From Chromobotia macracanthus (lineage: Eukaryota > Chordata > Actinopteri > Cypriniformes > Botiidae), in the NCBI GenBank assembly GCA_036877525.1, contig JAZGTH010000031.1:3023001-3087000 (forward strand): DNA of 64,000 nt. Reading direction: 5' to 3'. The notes under the pieces are model-generated. The model was not told the origin of the DNA, made no database searches, and was given only the letters and a program-made list of their open reading frames with translations. The translations under genes were made by a program, and so were the position numbers. Positions 25,468 through 37,250 of this stretch are shown one piece after another (position 1 is the first letter of the stretch; each line of letters begins with the position of its first letter).

Positions 25468-27894
25468 TAATTTATATTGTAGTACATTCTACAGTAAATA
25501 GTTTAAATATTATATACATTATCTAATAGTTTTTATGAGTTTACTATTATTCTATAAAGGAGGAAAAATAAGTGTTTCTAAACTTTACTGGTACTGTAGG
25601 TAATGGCTGTGGTCAGACTGCCATTTAAACTGCGTAGTTGCACTATGTTAAAATTTTGTTCAATTCAGGAAATAATTGGTTTAGTTCTTTTTAAAGAATC
25701 AGTTAAATTGACGTGGTAAATCAGTCAGAAACAAATATAAAAGTCTGACACATTGGTCAAATAATGGACTAAAACACTAAAGGTTATATAACAAGACAAT
25801 GCAGAAGAATTACTATGAATACATGCCGCTCAAATGCCGTTCAAGAAACACTCAATTTAATGGTCTTGTAAAATCAATCCTGTCTTCTAGTAAAAAGAGA
25901 CAATCATCAGTTTTTAAAAGCTAATGGTTTTCTAAAGGAAACATCATGCATTTTTGAGCATGCACATTAGCTGGAATAATAGCGCAATTACGTTATATGC
26001 CTCAAATACACCTAAAAGTGCTTTTCAAATTTGATGCATTGCTATGGCAACAATATTTAAGATATCACAAATCCTTTATGAACATTATATCAGCCATATA
26101 CATAACATATCAACCATCTACATTATTCTGACATTGTCTGAAGTGACTTGGCTAAATGTATATTTGACAATTTTAATGTTTGTTTTAAGAGCTGCACTTT
26201 CTGTTGCCAGTTGGTGGCACTATGACTGAGACTCAACAAACATTACAACACAAACATTACAAACACAACAGTCACATTAATGTCATTAGCCCACCACAAT
26301 AAACATGTGCAAAGTTTGACGTCAGTCGCTCAATGCATGATAGATATTAGAGACTTACGGTTTTCCTTTTTTGCCATAATTTTACCACCACCATGGCAAC
26401 ACAGTTCCAGATATCAAAAATCCCTTCACAGTTTTGAATCTTCAATGAAAAAATGGGCAGTTTCCTGCTGTGCCCCATCCATGTGCCACCGTTTCAAGAA
26501 CGGTGAAAAAAATATGAAAAGGTTATATTCCAATGCTGTCATTATCAAGGAACAAGGAAGAATTAAATTGGAAATATGTGCCAAAATGAAATTACTATAC
26601 ACAAGCATGCAGAAGAGATCTCCTCAATCAACTGCTACCTTTTATCCTTTATGTCCTTAACAAAGCACTGTTTGACAATCAACAAAACCAGAGAAAGGAA
26701 ACAAATGTAATCAACCCCAGAAACATACTTATGGGCGGACAGTATCGTGATAGGGGAAAAATGACATTTTGTAGCTCATGTTTAACTATCAGTTCTAAAA
26801 TTGTACTTGATGATGATTTGGATTTGGACTTGAGAATGATTTGACATGTTACAAATTGTGTGCTGTGGGAAAATGACCAAATGGTGGTCTGAGATGATGT
26901 TCTTTCCCAGGCTGGAAATAAGTTTAGTCCTTAATAGGAGTTTTGCACTAGATAATATGGGTTTTTGCATTAGATAAGCTTCAGTAAAGGGACTGCCATT
27001 TAATTTATCCCTACACCCCCCTCAAGTAGGACTTGGTCTTGTTGAAGTGAATTAGCTGCTCAGAGGCATTGCAAATATGGGTGCAAAGGGAGGTGACTTT
27101 CCTTGAAAAGAGCTTTGACTCACTATAGATTATTATTTTTGATGTGAAATGAGCTGAAAATGTAATTGTGTGGTTTACTTTTTGACAGCAGGGTTAAAAC
27201 AGCAAAACTGCAAGGTTAGTGCAACTTAAAAACTTAGTCAAATTACCAATGTGGGTTTTTAATTGTCAGTACCAAAATCTGAAGAGCAGGCTAGGCAGAT
27301 AGCTAATATAATGCCAATATAGTTGCATATCACAGAATTTAATAGTAGTAAATAACATGGAACTAAAATTGCTTCAAAACTTTTATTTAACATAATATGC
27401 ACTTTAAATTAAAAAATTCCTAAAACGATAAAAATTAAAGGAAAAGTAAACAAGCATGCAGACACTAGTCCAAGAACCTGAATGGAATGTGCACGCTAAC
27501 AGTAACAGTCTCACCAGTTTCTTACATTTTTTTAATTTGGACCAGAACCAATCCTTTCAGTCTTACAGTCGACCATCATGCAGTATTTCCAAGTCTGAGG
27601 TGTACAGACTTTCTAAAGAAGGAAGATCTGTTTGCTGGATTTGATGTAACTTTAAATGGTATGTGGGCTCTCAGTTCGTCAAAAGGCTGTCTTGTATTGC
27701 TAAGCTAATTCCAATGGAAAAGTGTATTAGGGAATGCTGATACTTGAAAAATACAAAAAAAAGTTAATTTTTTACCAAAATTGTTACCCAATGCAAAAAG
27801 AAAAAACTATAGGGAACACTAAACCATGTTAAATATGGACATACGAGAAGCCGTAAAAATTAGTTATGCATGGTTTTGCTGTGTTTCTGTACAG
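25468..27894. other. enoph1 relic intron; repeats only
   Basis: No exon is recognised inside. Part of it (26190-26480) belongs to repeat family C. The rest is unassigned AT-rich sequence. Confidence 0.45.
26190..26480 (+). repeat. Interspersed repeat family C copy
   Basis: The phrases TTGCCAGTTGGTGGCACTATGACTG, GTCATTAGCCCACCACAATAAACAT, ATGATAGATATTAGAGACTT and ACCATGGCAACACAG recur nearly word for word at 39815-39900 and 40310-40510. It is a dispersed non-coding repeat. Confidence 0.7.
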
Positions 27895-28297
27895 GGTGTA
27901 CCAGGACATGGTACCAGCCATCAGAAGGTGGTGACATCATGGTCTGAAGGTCCACATCTTTTCATGATGTTTGGAGGCACAGAAACTACTCTTTGGTTAT
28001 TCTGTTGAAGGCGATCTGTAAGACGTAAGCCTGAGAGCCTTTCACACTGAGCGATTTACAGTGATGAAGTCGAGAAAGTGTAACATTTATGCCACATGAC
28101 GTTGTGACTAGCAATTGAAGTAAAAAGTGTCGCATGTGTGGTTGCACTTAGTGTGGTTGTAAGTTTTGACAAGAAGTTGTGATGTTATTATGAGCAGTGT
28201 TCTATTTGATTTGTCTCTACATATGAAGGGATTTTAAAAGTATTTTCAAAATCTAGAAATAGAGTTTGGTCATGATAATTACTAGTTTGCGTAGTTT

Positions 28298-28618
28298 AAG
28301 GTGCAGTAAGCGATTTCTGAAAAACAGTGTTGATAGTGAAATAGACACCCAAACACACCCCACCCTTAATTGCCCTGCCCTCAAAATAATGAACATGATA
28401 TACAACACAAGGAATGACTAACACCTGGTGCATACAGCACCTATTGCTGATATGACAGTGGTATGGTGTTGTGGTGAATGGTCTGATCCACAGGCAGGAG
28501 TGTGCAAAGTTTTCTTCTTTAACACACAGAACCGAAATCTAGCAAATATTTATAAAATTGTTTGCATGGGTGTTGATTTCAGTTTTCAAGGGTTTCTCAG
28601 AATTGCTTACTGCACCTT
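28298..28618. mobile_element. MITE-like element with short inverted ends
   Basis: The left end AAGGTGCAGTAAGCGATTTC is the inverse of the right end, which read backwards gives AAGGTGCAGTAAGCAATTCT. The element is 321 bp with no coding capacity and lies in the relic enoph1 intron. A target duplication was not clear, so the superfamily is left open. Confidence 0.65.
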
Positions 28619-29931
28619 TAATTTATTTTAACTTAATATTGATATTATGCATTGCTTAAATTTATATACACTATTGCCTCCCCAGTTATGTGAATTGAAT
28701 AACATGAAGTATTACATGCAATGTAATGTAATTCTAAAAGCAAAGTGTTTTCAGTGGTTGATTTCTAAAATGTAAACTTTTTTAAATGTCTCAGCTGTTT
28801 GATGACCACTTTGATACCAACATTGATGTCAAAGTTGAAAGTAAAATCTATGAGGAAATCATGTACTTAAGCGATGTCACACGAGGTGAGTTTACAGAGA
28901 TGCCTTGAATATTCTTGAAATATTTAATTAGTGCTGTAAGGTTCTCAAATGTAAATGCAGAGACAAATGTAAACTGTGCTCTATTAAAAATTGCTATTAA
29001 TTTGAGCAGTGTTATGAGATTTAGGCATCCGACAACTGACTAGTTTTTCTGGAATTTTTTTCTTGAAGTTCTTTTCTGTTCTGAGATTTCTACTGCAAGA
29101 TGTGCATTTTTAAAATGGTTCTCCTAAAGCCCCATACATAATTTCACATTTTATGACAAGTTAGTTGAACAGTTGTTCAGGCAACCCACTGACTTAAACG
29201 TTTTTAAAAGTTTTATATTTAATAAATATAATCCAAGTTAATGTCTCCATTACAGAGGCAAAGGCAGCAGAGAATGCTAGGATGAAATGTGGCACTGGTG
29301 GTGCAAACTGGTAACATGAAGTTAACTGATAAGAACAGGAACAATTATAGAATTATCACATCTTTCAACCAGTTAGAACTTAACGGTTATTGGTGAAATC
29401 TCAGTTTGTGTGTTGAAAACCCAGTGCTTATCTATTGTTCTGCTGGGCTGAAACACCAAGGTTTCCTGGTGCTTGTTTGTTACACAAACCCATATTTAAA
29501 TTAAAATGCACATTTTTTTTTAACATTTTACACCATTGATGTGTAGCATATAACAGGATACTTTGTACCACCCATACGTTTTCAGCACAGTGATCTTATT
29601 GGATAAAAGCAATTGTACTTTCCACCTAGACACAAATTTAATATTATTAAATGTTGTAAAATTTTATTCCAAACACATTTATCAAATAACATTTGCAATA
29701 AACTAATCCTGTATTCAGATCACTGAATGCAGTTGTTGTTACTTAATATACACACAAACATTAAACACGTCACAGTAACTCTTGCATTTTATGACCTTGT
29801 TGCTTTTGAAAGTTTATCTTCATGTTCAGAAAAGTCATCCGGGGATATCTCTGTAGAGATTACCTTCACTATACATGCATGACTAATAAAGTTGTGAATA
29901 CTGAAAGTACTGGACTCAAAAGACATTGAGA

Positions 29932-32900
29932 CTATAGCTGGTCAGACTGGTACTCTGAGACCTCTGAAAAACTTTCAGACAGGCTAAGTGGAGGGTCTTG
30001 GTCATCACTACACACTATCTCAAAATGGTAGTGGCGGAACTCAACGGCAAACGTGCCTAGGTACGTCAGGAAAAACATAACCAGGGCCCACTGTGCCCGA
30101 GCAGCATGCATGTGTAGCCGCTGTGCCATTAGAGCAAAATCTGTCATCTATGGTTAAGGTTGGAATATCAAAAATGTGAAAAACTAAAATAAAAAGCTGT
30201 TTATAATATTTTAATAATGATAATAATATTTTAACTATCACCCTACCCTACTGTAGCTAAAAATATTACAGTTTGTTTTTACAATGAGCAATTCCTGTCT
30301 GCACATTCAATGCACAAACAATGCCTCAGTGCCAATTTTCACATACTTTAGTGAAGTCATGCTGGAAGAAAGCAGGATACAAAGCAGCATGCAAGAAGTG
30401 ACAGCTCCAGACAACAGGAAACGGGGGATGCCAGCTCTTTTGCCTTCATTTCGCAAGTTGACCTTCAGGGTCATGAAGGACTGGACCCAGCAGAACAGCG
30501 TGCCAAGGCCAAAGGTCATGGATGTGCCAATGTTATGCAGCTCCTCATCATTTGACAGCTAAAGCAAAATGAAACATTTCAGAAAAGATTTAGATGTTTA
30601 GTAAAAAAAAAAGAACTTGTGGTGTGTTGGTGCACGTAGTTTATTCATACCTGGAAATTCCCAACTAGAGTCATACCGAAGCAGGCAAGGGACAAAGCAA
30701 CCAAACTGCCAATGTTAAGCCAGGGTTTATGCACCCTTGGTTTCAGCTGTAGGTATCTTAGCACTCCAAGAATAAATCCTAAAGCCCAAGAAACCATTGA
30801 AGATTTTATATGGGAAACTGACAATTGGTTTAGTCTTGCTTAAAAAAGTTACTTTTAATTAATTACTACTATAACCAGCTTTTTGCTCTTAACATTATTA
30901 TTATTTGTAAGTCCTAAAAATTTAACACAAATCATCTAAAAATAGTTGCAGTTTTTCCTTTTACAAACCTTAAGTAAATCTATAAGTAAACAATGTGTCA
31001 GGCATCATTTTGAACATGCATTAGTAGGATCATTCTGCATAATGATCATCATTTTGCATCATTCTGAACATGTATTACTACGAAATAAATTTTTGCTCCA
31101 TGGTAAAGTAATGTTAATAGTTTAACATTAATTTACATAATGCGTTATAGGTAATAGATGTGACAAATAGCTAGGTAACTAAACAATTCACAATACCATT
31201 GTATGTTGTGGAAATGTTTGGAACATTTTTGTTCACGTACATTATTTTTATCAGTTGTTATATTCAATGAGACTTTTTTCTCTTTAACTGACAATGATAA
31301 ACATTTGTCTTTATTCTGATTCACATGATCAGCAATTTTTATTGTGACTGGATAATTCATTAAGGTAAAACAGCAGATAAAAATTCATACTTTGATATAG
31401 AATAATATTTTATCACTATGAGCACAGGATCCCATGCAAATCTATGTATGGAGAGATCAGTAGTTTGTCATAGCCACAGTAACGTCTTGGTTACATATGT
31501 AACCCTCGTTCCATGAAGGGGGGAACGGAGACATTACGTCAACGTACTGACATATGGGGTCTTGCTTGAGAGCTCTATCACCTTTGAGTAGTAAAAAACA
31601 CGGCAATGGACATTGGCCCAAGAGGACAGAGCCAATGAGCGATTGGGGCAAGGATTTGCGTGCCGAGTCAAGCCCGCCCGGAAGCAGGTATAAAGCCGGC
31701 CGCAACTCACTTTCATTCAGGTTGTGCCGAGGAGCCAAAATTAGGCAGATTAGCGGTGAATCTGGTTTGCGGCAAGGGGACGTAACGTCTCCGTTCCCTC
31801 CTTCAGGCACGTGCGGGGGTCTTCTCCATGGGAAGAACACCAGCCAGCGAAGAGGCTCCACTTTACAGCCTTGTGGAAGGGGCCTTCACCTAAGTGATAG
31901 TGTCCTATCTGCTCTCGAGAGTGGGCCAAAATAAGCCAGTCGTCGAGGTAGTTGAGGATGCAAATGCCCACCTCCTGTAACGGGGCAAGGGTGGCCTCCG
32001 CAATCTTGGTAAAGACGCAGGGGGACAGTTCAAAGGGGAGGACCTTGTACTAAAACGGCGACAAGCGGAGGACGCCCTCGGCTTTTTTCGGCCCTCGGAG
32101 GGCTTTGCCTTGGCAAAAGGCAAAAAGGCCACCTTGGGAGATGGGGGCATCGAGAAAGCGAACCTTGTCAGTGTCCTGCATCTCTGCAAGATTTAGCCAA
32201 AGATGGCGTTCCTGGACCACCAAGGTGAACATCGTCTGGCCAAGGGCCCGCACCGTGTGCAGCTCATGCATCAAGCCCGACTCAGAATTACCCTTGTGGA
32301 GCTGCTTGAGTGCCTTGGCCTGATGAACCTGCAGGATGGCCATGGCATGCAGAGCAGAGGCCGCCTATAAACTTTGGCAGCGAGCGCTGCCGTAGTCTTA
32401 CATGCCTTGGATGGGAAACGTGGACGGCCCCTCCAGGTGGCAGCATTTTGTGGGCACAGGTGCAACGCAACTGCAAGCTCCACCTGAGGGATCTCCACAT
32501 AGCTCTTGGCAGCCCCCCCATCGAGGGTAATGAGACTGGAGGGGAAGCAGCTTCGGGCAGAAAAATGTGGCCTCCACGACTTCTGAACCTCTTCATGCAC
32601 CTCCGGAAGAAATGCACTGGGGCAGGGCAGGGTTGAGACCCCTGTGCAGTCCCCAAGAACCAATCATCCAGCCGCAAATGCTCTCGACTGGGTGGAGGGT
32701 TCCATTTCAGTCCAATGGATGCAGCTGCCCAGGCAAGCATAGCTGCTAACTCTGCGTCAGACTCAGCGAGAACAACCCACCCCAAAGGGGGGAGTTCTGC
32801 CTCATCCTCCTGCCCAGAGGAGAACAGCGCTCTCTCTGATGCAGCGACTGACATCCTGTCCTCGTCCAGAGCACCGAAAGTGATAGTGAGTCCCGGGGGG

Positions 32901-34257
32901 AGCAACACCACCACCCGGCAACTCTAACCCCGACGCTGGAGAGGACTGGGAAGTCCATGGGGAACAACCCGGTAGAAAAGTCTCCACAGTCACTCTAAGG
33001 TCTCCCAAAGTGCTAACCAATTCTGTTGCCTTTTGTCGCTTAGGCAGGGCAACAGACTGGGAGCAGCAGAGGAAGCTTGACCTCCCGAGAAGAGAGAGAG
33101 CTGTGACTGCAGAATCGTGATGGGCATGTTCTCACAATGAGAGCACGACACGACCGTGAACGCTGCCTTAGCATGCTGTTTGCCCAGGAAAGTGACACAG
33201 CGATCATGGCCATCAGACGAGGTCAGGACGAGAACACCATTGAAGCACCGTAACAGAATTGCAGCAGAATAGCACAGAGTGAATACGAAACACACATACT
33301 CAGCTCCAAAGCGAAAATCTGAATGAAAGTGAGTTGCGGCCAGCTTTATACCCGCTTCTGTGCGTGACTCGGCACGCAAATCCTTGCCCCAATCGCTCAT
33401 TGGCTCTGTCCTCTCGAGCCAATGTTCACTGGCGCATTTTTTACTACTCGAAGGTGATGGGGCTCTCAAGCGAGAACCCATACGTCAGTATGTTGCCGTA
33501 ACGTTGAACGTGACTGACTGAAGGGGAACTAAGGTTGGTGGGACTTAGTAAAAGTCCATTTTTGTTTCATCTTGACAATGTGGCATAGATAAGCTGATAA
33601 CTAACATCATCACATTTTGCAATATAACACTGAAACAGAAGACTCTGCCAACAACAAAGGCATTAATAGTAAGTCACATTTTCAAGCCATGTAACAGATA
33701 CTTTATATTGCTAATTCCCCAGCTGTTTAAAAAACAACTTAAAACAAAATATAAGCGCTATCATACCTACAAAGGATGCCATATTCATTACTTGGCTGAA
33801 AACGCAGCTTGCAGGTGGGGCATTTCCTGCGATGCTGAAAGTAAACAAAACTGTTTAAAAATGGAAAAAGCAAAATGAAGCAAATAAAGCTATTCATAAA
33901 AAGATTTATGAAGATTCACCTGATATATGGAGGAGACTTTGATTCTGCCCTTCTGTAGACATTGTTTCAATCAGACATTATTGTGAATATTAATATACTT
34001 TTAATTTCCCAGGAGTAGAGGTGCATTTCACTTACTTGTACTCTGAACTGAGGGGGGTTATTTTCTCATCCTCTACAGCAATGAAATACCTGTTTTAAAC
34101 ATGACAAATTATTTATGGAGGCAATAGTTTAATGGCAGTGTAAGATAAATTATAAGTGGACAGAACAAGCTGTGGATACTCACACAACCCAAAGGCCAGC
34201 AGCTGTGAAGAGAGAAAACATTAGGGGCAGGAATGTCCATGGACTGCACTTCCTCAT
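29932..34257 (-). CDS. tmem150c: TMEM150C (tentonin 3), complete coding sequence in seven exons
   Basis: Coding exons on the minus strand are 34184-34257, 34036-34089, 33920-33952, 33767-33834, 30651-30778, 30381-30558 and 29932-30140. All have GT donors and AG acceptors and join in phase to 247 aa, close to the family length. It is a Frag1/DRAM/Sfk1-type protein with six hydrophobic segments at about 9-30, 65-86, 97-115, 129-151, 164-184 and 193-211. Family landmarks are GLWVVYFIAVED, ASCVFSQVMNMA, FGMTLVGNF, TLKVNLRNEG, GTFAVEFRHY and the acidic Ser-rich tail ending EYQSDQL. TMEM150C has been linked to slowly adapting mechanically activated currents in sensory neurons. The second-to-last exon must end at CTGCTTT|GTATCC, because only that restores the family reading LLYFALMAQ. 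Intron 4 is about 3 kb because a DIRS remnant sits in it. The gene is intact. Confidence 0.94.
30779..31490. other. tmem150c intron 4, right part
   Basis: AT-rich intronic sequence. A short duplicated phrase (TCATTTTGAACATGCATTA and TCATTCTGAACATGTATTA) occurs at about 31004-31078. Nothing else was recognised. Confidence 0.4.
31490..33530 (-). mobile_element. DIRS-type retroelement remnant in tmem150c intron 4
   Basis: Inverted terminal repeats of about 200 bp pair 31500-31735 with 33300-33530; shared strings include GAGGACAGAGCCAATGAGCG, ATTGGGGCAAGGATTTGCGT and CAACTCACTTTCATTCA. Just inside the left repeat, 31778-31808 is the inverse of the outer end at 31511-31540 (GGGAACGGAGAC...TTACGT). 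This is the internal complementary region typical of DIRS elements. Minus-strand reading gives a DIRS gag-like protein in pieces (RLDDWFLGTAQGS, VVQERHLWLNLAEMQ, KVRFLDAPISQGG) and a reverse-transcriptase active-site stub (LNYLDDWLILA) near 31930. Most of RT, RNase H and the tyrosine recombinase are missing, so the copy is dead. It lies in the same orientation as tmem150c. Confidence 0.85.
32288..32914 (-). pseudogene. DIRS gag-like fragment
   Basis: The longest open stretch of the DIRS remnant is 208 codons and is recognisable as gag-like by RLDDWFLGTAQGS and the Pro-rich stretch after it. The matching later part of gag (MAILQVHQAKALK to FLDAPISQGG, 32130-32343) lies in another frame, so the original gag has been broken by indels. 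No function is expected. Confidence 0.65.
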
Positions 34258-34274
34258 GTCTCTTGATAAAGTTT
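34258..34274 (-). other. tmem150c: tmem150c 5'UTR part of first coding exon
   Basis: Upstream of the start codon an acceptor (TTGTATTGTAG) lies at 34275-34276. The coding exon therefore probably begins at 34274 and is preceded by an intron leading to a distant 5' non-coding exon. Confidence 0.5.
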
Positions 34275-34555
34275 CTACAATACAACAGATACCACTTTTC
34301 AGAATGTTTTTGTGACCTTGGTTCCACAGGTATTTTCCAATTTGTTTTCCTCCATAGGAATAAAAAATAATAATAATATAAAGTTTTAATCTGTGAACCA
34401 AACCACCCCCTTGAAACCAAGATGAAAAAATGTATAAAAAAGACAAGCCTGATTTCATTTGTGAGGAATGAACTGAACTATGATCTAATAGAATCAGCAA
34501 TAACAGTACAATATAGATGTAAACAAGGGCTGACAAAAACAACAAAACCAGTGAG

Positions 34556-34562
<7 letters not shown>

Positions 34563-34589
<27 letters not shown>

Positions 34590-34590
34590 A
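34563..34590. repeat. (GT)n microsatellite
   Basis: A run of about 14 GT dinucleotides lies between two phrases related to the repeat at 35660-35700. Confidence 0.9.
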
Positions 34591-34723
34591 TTAATGATTA
34601 AATTAACAAGGAACAGAAGGGAACCAAAAACATGACAAAAAGAAACATGATATTACTCGCCCTCCTGGAGACGTGTCCTTGCACCATAACTGAAAGTTAC
34701 CTAAGTGGTGAGGGGAGGAACAA

Positions 34724-35030
34724 GGGAACCAAGGAGCTGGGCGGAGATGAGGGAACCATGGACCTTGGCCGGACCAGCGGAGATGAGGGAACCTTGGAGC
34801 TAGGAAGGACCAGCAGAGACGAGGGAACCAAGAAGCTGGGCAGGACCAGCGAAGACAAGGGAACCAGAGAACTGGGCGGGACCAGCAGAGAGGAAGGGAA
34901 CCAAAGAGCTGGGCACGACCTGCGGATACGAGGGAACCAACGAGCTGAGCAAGATCAGCGGAGATAAGAGAACCAAGCAGACGAGGGAACCAAGGAGCTG
35001 GCCAGGACCAGTGGTAAATCCAGGAACCAT
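34724..35030 (+). repeat. 36-bp minisatellite
   Basis: Tandem imperfect copies of a unit of the form GGGAACCAAGGAGCTGGGCG continuing GACCAGCAGAGACGA, 36 bp long. Because 36 is a multiple of three, every frame is open and gives a 12-residue repeat such as GTKELGRTSGDE. There is no sign that it is a real protein. Flanking phrases (GACAAAAACAACAAAACCAG at about 34530 and a related copy at 35660) suggest that the minisatellite sits inside a larger mobile repeat at about 34520-35740. Confidence 0.8.
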
Positions 35031-35835
35031 GGGGTGGGCAGGATACAGTTTGGTACTGGGTCATCCAAAAGACCTACCAGAGCAGGTTGGGGGAGTTTGA
35101 GTTCAGGTTTGAGCCAAAAACAGGGTTGGAGCTGTCTCCACAGCAAAGTCAAAGAGCCAGTGCTTCTCAGCTGGCTCAGATGTGGATATTTCCGCTCTGG
35201 CCTCGAGTAGGTTTCTAGGCTGGCTCGGGATCCAAAATGGACACTGTAGGTGGCTCTGCCTGCTCACACTCATGGTCCATGGCGGGCACTGGCTCAGGCT
35301 TTGGTTCCGTGGAGGGCTCGGCGTCATGCTGTATTCCTCCTCTACCTCGTGAATGGTGAGGGGGAACTGCAGCTCACGAGGACTCACTCCACAAACTCTA
35401 TGAACGTCCCATAAGGGCCGTCACCAGATAAGCATGACTTGGACAGGACAGTGGGTTAGGCATGCCAAATCGAGAAAGTGGTTAGTGTGGTCCTTGAGAG
35501 AATGTTCCAGAAGGAGAAATATCTATTAATATAACTGTTTAGGCCAGTTCTTCTGTAATGGTGTTTGTAGGAGAAATCCAAGGAAACAGGGAGATAATCT
35601 GAAAATACATTTTTAATAACCAAAACTCAGGAAGACAAAACACCATAATCAAATGAGGACTGACAAAGAACAGAACCAAACCAGGGAGTATGTATATATA
35701 ACTAAACTAGAAGCAAGTGAAAACAATTGATTCATAAACAGAAAAAGATTTCTGAAGGACAAAAAGGATAGTGGAGCTTTTGTAGCTTGTTAATACTGCA
35801 GCTGCTTAGAATCTAAACTTTCCATCTAGATTGTT

Positions 35836-36250
35836 GCTCAGTTCAAGTTAAATTTATAGATGGGACTTTTCACAATGTTGCATTTTTGCAAAGCAGCTTT
35901 ACAGTAAATACATACAAACAGGAAAATTATGAAATATATAGAATAGATGGTATTATTGCAAATTTAATTTTTCTCATAAGACATATATTAGTAATAGGCC
36001 TATTAGTGATACTAACATTCTCTTCAGTTTAATCAACAGAAAGATGACTGTATTGATAACTACATCAAATTTAAATCATTTTATAAAATGAACACGCATC
36101 AGAAATACTTGTCATTGCATCCAAAGTCTCATTCTTACCTCTATGCCTTATGAGAAGATAACATACCCAGATAGCCTACTAAAATGCTATATACTTTTTC
36201 TGAGACTACGAGAAATTTTGGATGACAGGTATCATATTTCACCAGACATG
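35836..36250 (+). repeat. Interspersed repeat family A copy
   Basis: Family landmarks GTTCAAGTTAAATTTATAGA, GCAAAGCAGCTTTACAGTAA, GATAACTACATCAAATTTAAA, GATAACATACCCAGATAGCC and TTTTGGATGACAGGTATCAT occur in the family order. It is non-coding and lies in the long first intron of tmem150c. Confidence 0.65.
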
Positions 36251-37250
36251 CCTAGATGAGTTTAACCTCATACCAAAAAAGAATTTAATAAAAACCAAAA
36301 ATTAAATAAAGTATTTATTAAATTTTTCTTTACAAATTCTCACTTGCTACATAAATCTACATAATAAACCGACATAAAGCTACATAATTATGTTTTTTAG
36401 GCTCAGAAAGGTGAATTGGTTAGTGTTCTTCATTGCCATAGTACACTACATAGCTAACCTGCTCCAGGTTTAATCCTGGTTAAGAGATTGCCAAAGTGAA
36501 ACCCAAAGTGGACCAATCAGCCTTCAGCAGAGTGATATACATCTAATTTATAACAGGTAACCCTTTAGCGTTAATAAGAAGGGCACTTTGGCAGGATAGA
36601 ACGTTTAGGGAATATACTTTATAGTATAATAAGCACACAAGGACAAAGGCCACATTGCAATTACTTTTAAACAATGTTTTGGTATTTTATTTTAATCTGC
36701 TGACAATATATTTTGGAGTTTGGATTGCATTATAGATGTTATAAATAATTAGTTAAATCTTTATCTTAAATTCTTATTTCTTATTTCTTTATTTTATCTT
36801 TGGCATTATCTTTGACTTACCATTGTTCCTATACAAATATATTTTGTATAAATGTCTATTAATATTAAATAAACTCATTAATATTACATGGAGTACAACT
36901 GGGTTATGAGTCTTCAATCAGATTTATCCACATTGTGAAGCTATAAAAATATACTGTGTAAAAACATTTACACAATCAAATATTCTTATGAGGTTTAGTG
37001 ATGTAATGGTGTTGCTTTTTATGATTAATGTGATTTATAAACCTCCTGATATTTGCACATAAATAGGTATCAAGCACTGAAAGTGTGAAAGCCTGTATTA
37101 TTTTTTAGTATTATTATGTTTTTTGTCCCAATCATTCCTGTAGTTTTGGGGCTCTTAATGTGTTGATTGGAGAGAGGAATTAGGAAGTCTCATATCTACT
37201 GTGTACATTGAGTGATTTATATCAAATTTGAGAAATATGTTTGGTGTTGT
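36251..37250. other. tmem150c intron 1, nothing recognised
   Basis: Very AT-rich intronic sequence without exon or clear repeat. A weak tRNA-like phrase (GAATTGGTTAGTGTTC, then GGTTTAATCC) at 36413-36478 could be an old SINE, but a body was not seen. Confidence 0.4.

Larger units (their letters stand above)
25287..29395 (+). pseudogene. enoph1: enoph1 (enolase-phosphatase 1), decayed
   Basis: ENOPH1 is the HAD-family methionine-salvage enzyme that converts the dioxo-methylthiopentane phosphate to acireductone. Four exon remnants survive: 25287-25467 (VVDNVLWQMA, LKQLQSHMWRAA), 27895-28017 (DMVPAIRRW, then LEAQKLLFGYSVEGD), 28795-28885 (HFDTNIDVKVES, then LSDVTR) and 29256-29395. Damage is plain: in-frame TGA at 27932-27934 and 27965-27967; the exon 3 donor reads CC|TA instead of GT; about ten codons are missing between VES...YEE and LSDVTR; and a frameshift near 29288 separates EAKAAEN from the VALVV...ITSF tail. 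Exons 1-2, with the catalytic DxD-type loop, were not found. Orientation and position next to hnrnpdl match vertebrate synteny, so this is an orthologous relic and not a processed copy. Confidence 0.87.

Noticed and set aside
30284..30562. Plus-strand 92-codon frame
   Set aside because: It is antisense to tmem150c exon 6.
31554..33481. Several open frames of 100-160 codons on both strands
   Set aside because: They are other-frame readings of the GC-rich DIRS remnant; only the minus-strand gag-like and RT-like pieces show family motifs.
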